In this document: piece by piece, positions 25,506 to 30,190 of the stretch | Position numbering within the stretch: position 1 is the stretch's first letter | Layout of the letters: each line of letters opens with the position of its first letter | Source of the DNA: Chromera velia | Taxonomy: Eukaryota; Sar; Chromeraceae | Assembly (NCBI GenBank): GCA_018398765.1 | Contig: JAHBMJ010001019.1 | Coordinates: forward strand, 7,501-37,690 | Direction of reading: 5' to 3' | DNA length: 30,190 nt | The notes under the pieces: generated by a model | The model's input: only the letters and a program-made list of their open reading frames with translations | Told to the model about the DNA's origin: nothing | The model's database searches: none | Translations under genes and position numbers: made by a program

Positions 25506-27123
25506 ATGTGTCTGCTGCTCCGGTTGTTGTTTTGCGCTGTCTGGGTCCTTGCAGCCGAAGTGATTGCGCAGAGCTTTTGCGCCTCACAGAACCGGGTCGC
25601 CGGTGATTCTACCCCGTCTTATGCGGCATGTTCGCTCTCGAACGTTTGCGTGAACCGAAGAGGTATCACGTGGTATCTTCGGCACGAGGAAGAAGCAACC
25701 TCGATTCTGGAGGTGAATGGCGGAATGGAGCACAGCTCCGTCGAAGCTGATTGCTCCGGAAGCTGCCGTGTGAAGGCCAGAGATTTGTTCACTAGGGTAA
25801 AGATTGGAATGGTGTCCCCGAGTTTGGGGAACGAAAAGAGGGCACACATGTCCTCTTCCTCTGGTTGGAAACCCGAGACCAGAGGCATAGAAGATCTGAA
25901 AGCGATCTCCCCTCCCCCCATTTTCCGCAACGAAACACTTGTGCTTGCCACACGCGCCTCCGGGTCCGACAACGCGGGTGTTTTCATGGCGTCGGTGCTG
26001 GTGCCGATTGGGGGGTTGCTGTCGATTTTCGGTCTCCGCAGCAGCGAAGTGCAGGTCGCGTTTGCGGACGACTGTGAGACAGGGGTGAAGGGGCACTCCC
26101 TCGCGCTGTGTCAGCTGTTCTCCTCCAAATACGTGCGCTTGCTGACCGGCAAGTCGCCCCTGACAATTCCCGTTTTAGATTCGGCAGAGACTCTCTGCTT
26201 TCCGCAGCTTGTTGTCGGGGGTTCTCCTTTCTTTGACCCCTACTGGAACGGCTTTGACACTTTGAAGAAACGGTCCCTGCAGGTCCCCAGAGAGGCGTTC
26301 CTCTCCGGGGTGGACTCTGTACGTCAAGCCGTCTGGAAGAGGCTCGGCCTCACGGAGACTGCGTCCTTGCCCCCTCACAGGGCGAGAGATCCACTCCGCG
26401 TGACGATGGTTCGCAAAAGGGAGGGTCGACCAGGCACGACGGGGGGCATGATTGTGAACTGGGAGGAGTTGGGAGCCTTCGTGGAGCGGGCACTGGGGAA
26501 GGGCGTCCTGTTACGCATGGTGGATTGGGCAGAGACAGGGGCAGAGGCGGGAGTCCGTTTGCTGTCAGAAACGGATGTGCTGATTTCGCCTTCCGGGGCG
26601 AACGCGTTCGAAGGGCTTTTCCTGCCTCCCTCCGCCCTGACTCTATTGCTTCCTTCCTGCGGTCGCCAATGGACCGACTTTTGGGTCGACACGGTTGGGG
26701 AGAAGACGTGTGAGGTTGAACAGTTGCCAGAAATGGCTGACGGGGCTGAGCTGGTATTTTCGACAATTGGGTGCAGTCACAGAGACCTGGACATCGTTCC
26801 GATTCTGAAGGTTGTGCCATACCGGCCGCTCCCAGAAGAGCTCGTGCTGGGCTCCAAGTGCGGACGGGTGGACTTCCGTCTGGTGCCTGAGCGCGTCCTC
26901 TCTCTGCTCTGTGCACACATTCCCCTGCAATGGATGGGAAGAACGGGAGGGGAAGGGGAAGGGGGGTCGTGGGTCGATTTGGCAGTTGCCGGCTCCGGTC
27001 GTCTCCCTGACGGCAGCCTGGCCGACGTGTGCGGTCGGATGGCCTGGAGAGACCCTGAGGTGAAGCCGCCGACATTTGAGTTCGAGACAGTAGCAACCTC
27101 CTCTGCAGTTGGAAGAGATGAAG
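25506..27123 (+). CDS. GT61-like domain, first exon of a probable two-domain glycosyltransferase
   Basis: ATG at 25506 opens a signal peptide (CLLLRLLFCAVWVLAAEVIA, residues 2-21); the frame is open further upstream but without an ATG. The body follows the GT61 (DUF563) plan: ETLCFPQLVVGG (about 228-239), RDPLRVTMVRKR (294-305, the strand before the family R-x-(I/L)-x-N region), IVNWEELGAFVERAL (316-330), and RLLSETDVLISPSGANAFEGLFLPP (351-375). In the family the last motif usually reads as a His-Gly-Ala; here it is Ser-Gly-Ala. GT61 includes EOGT and plant xylosyltransferases of the secretory pathway. The exon ends at GAAG/GTCCGT (27123), phase 1, and joins the acceptor at 28043 in phase. 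If unspliced, the frame would end at a TGA at 27201-27203 after a hydrophobic tail that looks like translated intron. Confidence 0.75.
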
Positions 27124-27308
27124 GTCCGTTTTTTTGTTCCGACCTTTGCTTGATTTTCTCATTGCTTCTTTCCGTAGAATGTTTTTTTTCCTGGAAGGCT
27201 TGAAATTGAACATGACTCGGCGCCCTTCACTCGTTTTGGCGATGGTCGCTCGCTCTTTTTCGGCGCCTTTCTTTTTTTCTGTGTTGTGGTACTAGTGTGT
27301 GGGTTTCC

Positions 27309-27310
<2 letters not shown>

Positions 27311-27352
<42 letters not shown>

Positions 27353-27356
27353 GTGT

Positions 27357-27397
<41 letters not shown>

Positions 27398-27448
27398 GTG
27401 TGTGTATGTCTGTGTCTGTGTGTGTGTGTGTGTAGGTGTGTGTCTGTG

Positions 27449-27479
<31 letters not shown>

Positions 27480-27631
27480 AGGTGTGTGTAGGTGTGTGTA
27501 GGTGTGTGTGTGTAGGTGTGTGTAGGTGTGTGTGTGTGTGTGTGTAGGGGTGTGTGTAGGGGGGTGTGTGTGTGTGTGTAGGGGTGTGTGTGTGTGTAGG
27601 GGTGTGTGTGTGTGTGTCTGTGTGTGTGTGT

Positions 27632-27672
<41 letters not shown>

Positions 27673-27722
27673 TGTGTGTGTCTGTGTCTGTGTCTCTCTC
27701 TGTGTGTGTGTGTGTGTGTGCG
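27311..27722 (+). repeat. TC and TG microsatellite in the intron between the two glycosyltransferase exons
   Basis: A TC run (about 27311-27351) is followed by about 370 bases of TG repeats broken by TAGG, TCTG and GGGG variants. It fills the middle of the proposed 27124-28043 intron. It stays open in several frames on both strands, producing false Val/Cys and His/Thr proteins. Confidence 0.95.
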
Positions 27723-28043
27723 TGACATCTGCTCTTGATGTTCTCGTTTCTTCTTGTCGAGCGACTTGCCTGTGGCTTTCTCGCAAGGCTACACAAAAGC
27801 ACCCCCTGAATCGTGCGCTTTTACGTCTTTGTGCTCTCTTCATGCTTCTGTTTTGTGCTGGTTATTCTGTTTCATTCCTGTTCGTTTCTTTTGCATGGAC
27901 GCTTGTAACGGCAAATTGACACGCGGTCTGTAATCGTTGTCTTTCACTTCTTTCCTGGGTGTACTCCCGGCATTTCTCTTAGTCTCCTTTTCTTCTCAGC
28001 AGGTCCTCCCTGTGTATGTGCGTCTGTGAGTGTGTGTTTGCAG

Positions 28044-29653
28044 TGAGTGGAAGAGGAGGACAGCTGGAGGGGGTGTCCAATCAGACTGAAGGGAAGGGAG
28101 GGATGGGGGGAGAGGGGAGTGCGGAGGGTTTGAAGAATTCGTCTCCGGTTTTCTCCGGGCCTTTCAGCGACAGAGCCCTCCCTTTCGAAGGCTGTCCCGT
28201 CGGTCTTGCAGAGACAGACATGTGGCAGGTCTGCAATCCCCCGCCTTGCGCGGAGAAGCCTTTCTTTCTGCCCCCGCCGCCGTCTGTCTTCCCAAAAACG
28301 GCCACGGGCATACCCACAGCAGACTTTGTTCAGGCGTCTATGCAGTATGCATGGGAGAGGGAGCGGGGGTGGAGGGAGAGGACGGGGGCTCAGAAGATTG
28401 ACCTCCTGGTGCGGGGGGGGTGCAGAGCGGCAGCAGCCGGTCATTTAGTGCATTTCTATGAGTCTGTCGAAATCTTCTGGCCCAGGTTTGTGGGTGAAGT
28501 CGTCGTTCTGTTGGACGTCTCCGACAAGGGAGATCCTCGAGTGGCCCCCCCCCCGTCCAGCCGTCACAGGTACAGGGTTGAGTACGTCGACAATCCGTGC
28601 ATGCGGGGGTACGTGTTTGCTCAATGGCAGTACCTGTACGCAGACACGTGGGTCGATGGTGACATTCTCGTTCTCACAGATGCCGACGTCGTCCTCCACT
28701 CTCCTGTCGTTCCGGAGATGCTCTTTCAGCTCCCGGAGTCAAGTTACGGAGAGGGGGAAAGGGAAAGGGGGGGAGCGAGGATTTGGCTCCCGTATGCGCA
28801 ACAGTGGCAGCGCAATCGTTGGAAGACGGTAAACGAATTTGTCTCAGGTATCCCATGGGATGAATCCGCTGGTAACAGTATCCTTACCCAACCTCTTGTG
28901 TACCTTCGCAGCACCCTGCCAGACTTTCGTGAGTATCTTCATAAGCACTCACCCCACAAAGAGTGTCTAGAGCTGAACGTTTTCTCCCTGATTTTCCATC
29001 AAGAAGAGGGAACGTTTTGTTTTCCTTGTCTCCTCTCTTCCTATGCTGCCCTGAAAGACCCCAACAGACATAGGTATGCGTCTGTGAATGTAGAGACCCA
29101 CACAGAACCTGTGATGAGGTACGGACTGCATGTAAAGTGGGAGTGGCATCCCATCTTTTCGTTCTTGCCCGATGCTTTCCGCTTTCCTTCCGAGAGCGAG
29201 TATGCCGAAGCAGTCAGCAAGGCATTGAAGGGCGGGCTCTGCCGCTGGTACGGGCCTGCTGATTTTCCTGAGTGCTCCTCCCATAGCGCTCCTCCTGTGA
29301 GTGAGAGGGTCACCACTCAGGAGGACATCGCGGCATTGCAGTCAGGCTGGGAGACGCCTGTGGGGTTTCTCCGTCACATGATGAAGTGGTACTTCAACCT
29401 TCAGTGGACCCCCTCTGTCTCTGTCGAGAGGCTGGAGAGGCGGGTCGATGAGTTGAGGAGGACTGCTCTGGGCCTCGACTCTCAGACTGACGGAGAGGGA
29501 GCGGTCAGAGGGGCAAGGGAGTCGGGAGAGGGGGTATGTAGGGAGTGCAGCGCCGTGCGAGATGGGGGGCACCAAAAGGTGGAAGACAAGGCAGGTGTGA
29601 GAGTAAAGAAAGGGGGGAGAGGGGCAGACGAGACCGTGGTTGTGCTACAATGA
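28044..29653 (+). CDS. DxD-type (GT-A-like) glycosyltransferase domain, second exon of the same probable gene
   Basis: The frame runs from the acceptor TTTGCAG (ends 28043) to a TGA at 29651-29653. With the upstream exon it makes a 1075-residue protein. The domain has QKIDLLVRG, HFYESVEIFWPRF, EVVVLLDVSD, RGYVFAQWQYLYADTW, and then GDILVLTDADVVL with DxD at 752-754 of the joined protein (bases 28679-28687). GIPWD, LVYLRSTLPDFREYLHKH, and a late YGLHVKWEW follow. This is the arrangement of metal-dependent GT-A enzymes; I could not name the family with confidence. Taken alone the frame would start at ATG 28016 (MCVCECVFAV) with no signal peptide, odd for such an enzyme; that and the matched phase favour fusion with the GT61-like exon. 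The last 90 residues are charged and low in complexity. Confidence 0.68.
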
Positions 29654-30190
29654 ATCAGTCTGACAATGATTATGGTAGAGAGTGTCTTTTCTAGGTTAAA
29701 TGCTTGTGGAAAGCTAATTAGTGTTCTAATGTGAAATTTTTGAGTTTTGAAATGTGTGTATGCAAAAACATAATTTTGTACACTAAGTTTTTGCCATTCA
29801 AAAAAACATTTCCTATTTTTTCGAATTTAATATTGCTTCAAATTGGGAAATTCCTATGGAAATTTGAATTCCCAATTCTGAATCAGACATTTTAATTGAT
29901 TCATTGAAATTCTCCCAACTACTTTGAGGTTTGAAATACGATATGTATTGATAAGATATGATAAGAAGACAAATAAGATGGGATAGGATTTATGTTTCGA
30001 GTGCCTCCAACTAGGCTTCCAGGATCCTGCAAGCTCTCATGGTATCCTATGGTCCACTAAGTTCTGAGATACTCATGATGGTAACGCATCGTTGTTCATT
30101 GTTAAAACTAATTACTAATAATTTGCTACTAATTTTTTTTTTTGCCGTAATGAATGCACTGGCTTTTTCATTTGATTTTTGCATGATGTT
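29654..30190. other. AT-rich spacer to the end of the window
   Basis: No gene is seen. It is strongly AT-rich with short GAATTC/AAATT motifs (AAATTGGGAAATTCC, GGAAATTTGAATTCCC near 29838-29872) and a GATAAGATATGATAAGA repeat (29950-29966). It resembles the AT-rich spacer at 21.8-22.9 kb. Confidence 0.4.

Noticed and set aside
26350-27213. 287-residue minus-strand frame opposite the GT61-like exon
   Set aside because: Pro/Ser/Arg-rich shadow of the GC-rich coding strand, without motifs.
27159-27919. Long His/Thr-rich (minus) and Val/Cys-rich (plus) frames
   Set aside because: They are translations of the TG microsatellite in the intron; no homology or start context supports them.

Overview
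The window reads as nuclear DNA of a single-celled eukaryote. Most genes are split by GT-AG introns whose phases can be matched, the introns are full of microsatellites, several products begin with a secretory signal or anchor, and there are no bacterial operons or ribosome-binding sites. The palindrome TGCATGCA recurs, several times as the end of an intron. That habit, together with many glycosyltransferases, suggests an alveolate alga of the chromerid type (Chromera-like). This assignment is inference, not proof.

Layout. (1) 1-1461 is the 3' part of an unrecognised acidic protein gene, followed by a same-frame open stretch to 1800 and then non-coding DNA. (2) 2550-5665 is an old non-autonomous LTR retrotransposon. 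It has a 5-bp target duplication, two LTRs, a candidate primer-binding site, a polypurine tract and only a broken gag-like frame with a zinc knuckle; there is no reverse transcriptase or integrase. Its 5' LTR carries about 540 extra bases. (3) 5858-10209 (minus) is a five-exon gene for a secreted protein with two tandem GT31-like domains, the first of which has lost its acidic motif. (4) 10920-17487 (plus) is a gene of about eleven exons for an anchored protein with a degenerate nucleotide-sugar-transferase-like domain. It contains a repeat-filled intron and a duplicated block joined at an N that looks like an assembly error. (5) 17687-17914 is a perfect 38-bp minisatellite. (6) 18449-21773 (plus) is a multi-exon gene of a GT-A-like family with WKP, DAG, TKRD and HxxDQS-type motifs. 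(7) 21774-22989 is AT-rich spacer. (8) 22990-25086 (minus) is an intronless exostosin (GT47) gene. (9) 25506-29653 (plus) holds a GT61-like exon and a DxD-type glycosyltransferase exon. They join in phase across a TC/TG microsatellite intron, so they probably encode one double-headed enzyme. AT-rich spacer follows.

Taken together, about 24 kb (5.86-29.65 kb) holds five genes with seven glycosyltransferase-like domains from six families, arranged as two divergent pairs plus one co-directional gene. Most have an N-terminal signal or anchor, which suggests secretory-pathway enzymes that might act on one cell-surface glycan. Two of the five appear to be tandem two-domain enzymes. This cluster is the most interesting feature. 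Exon borders were assigned by eye from splice consensus and phase. They give intact frames but have not been tested against transcripts.
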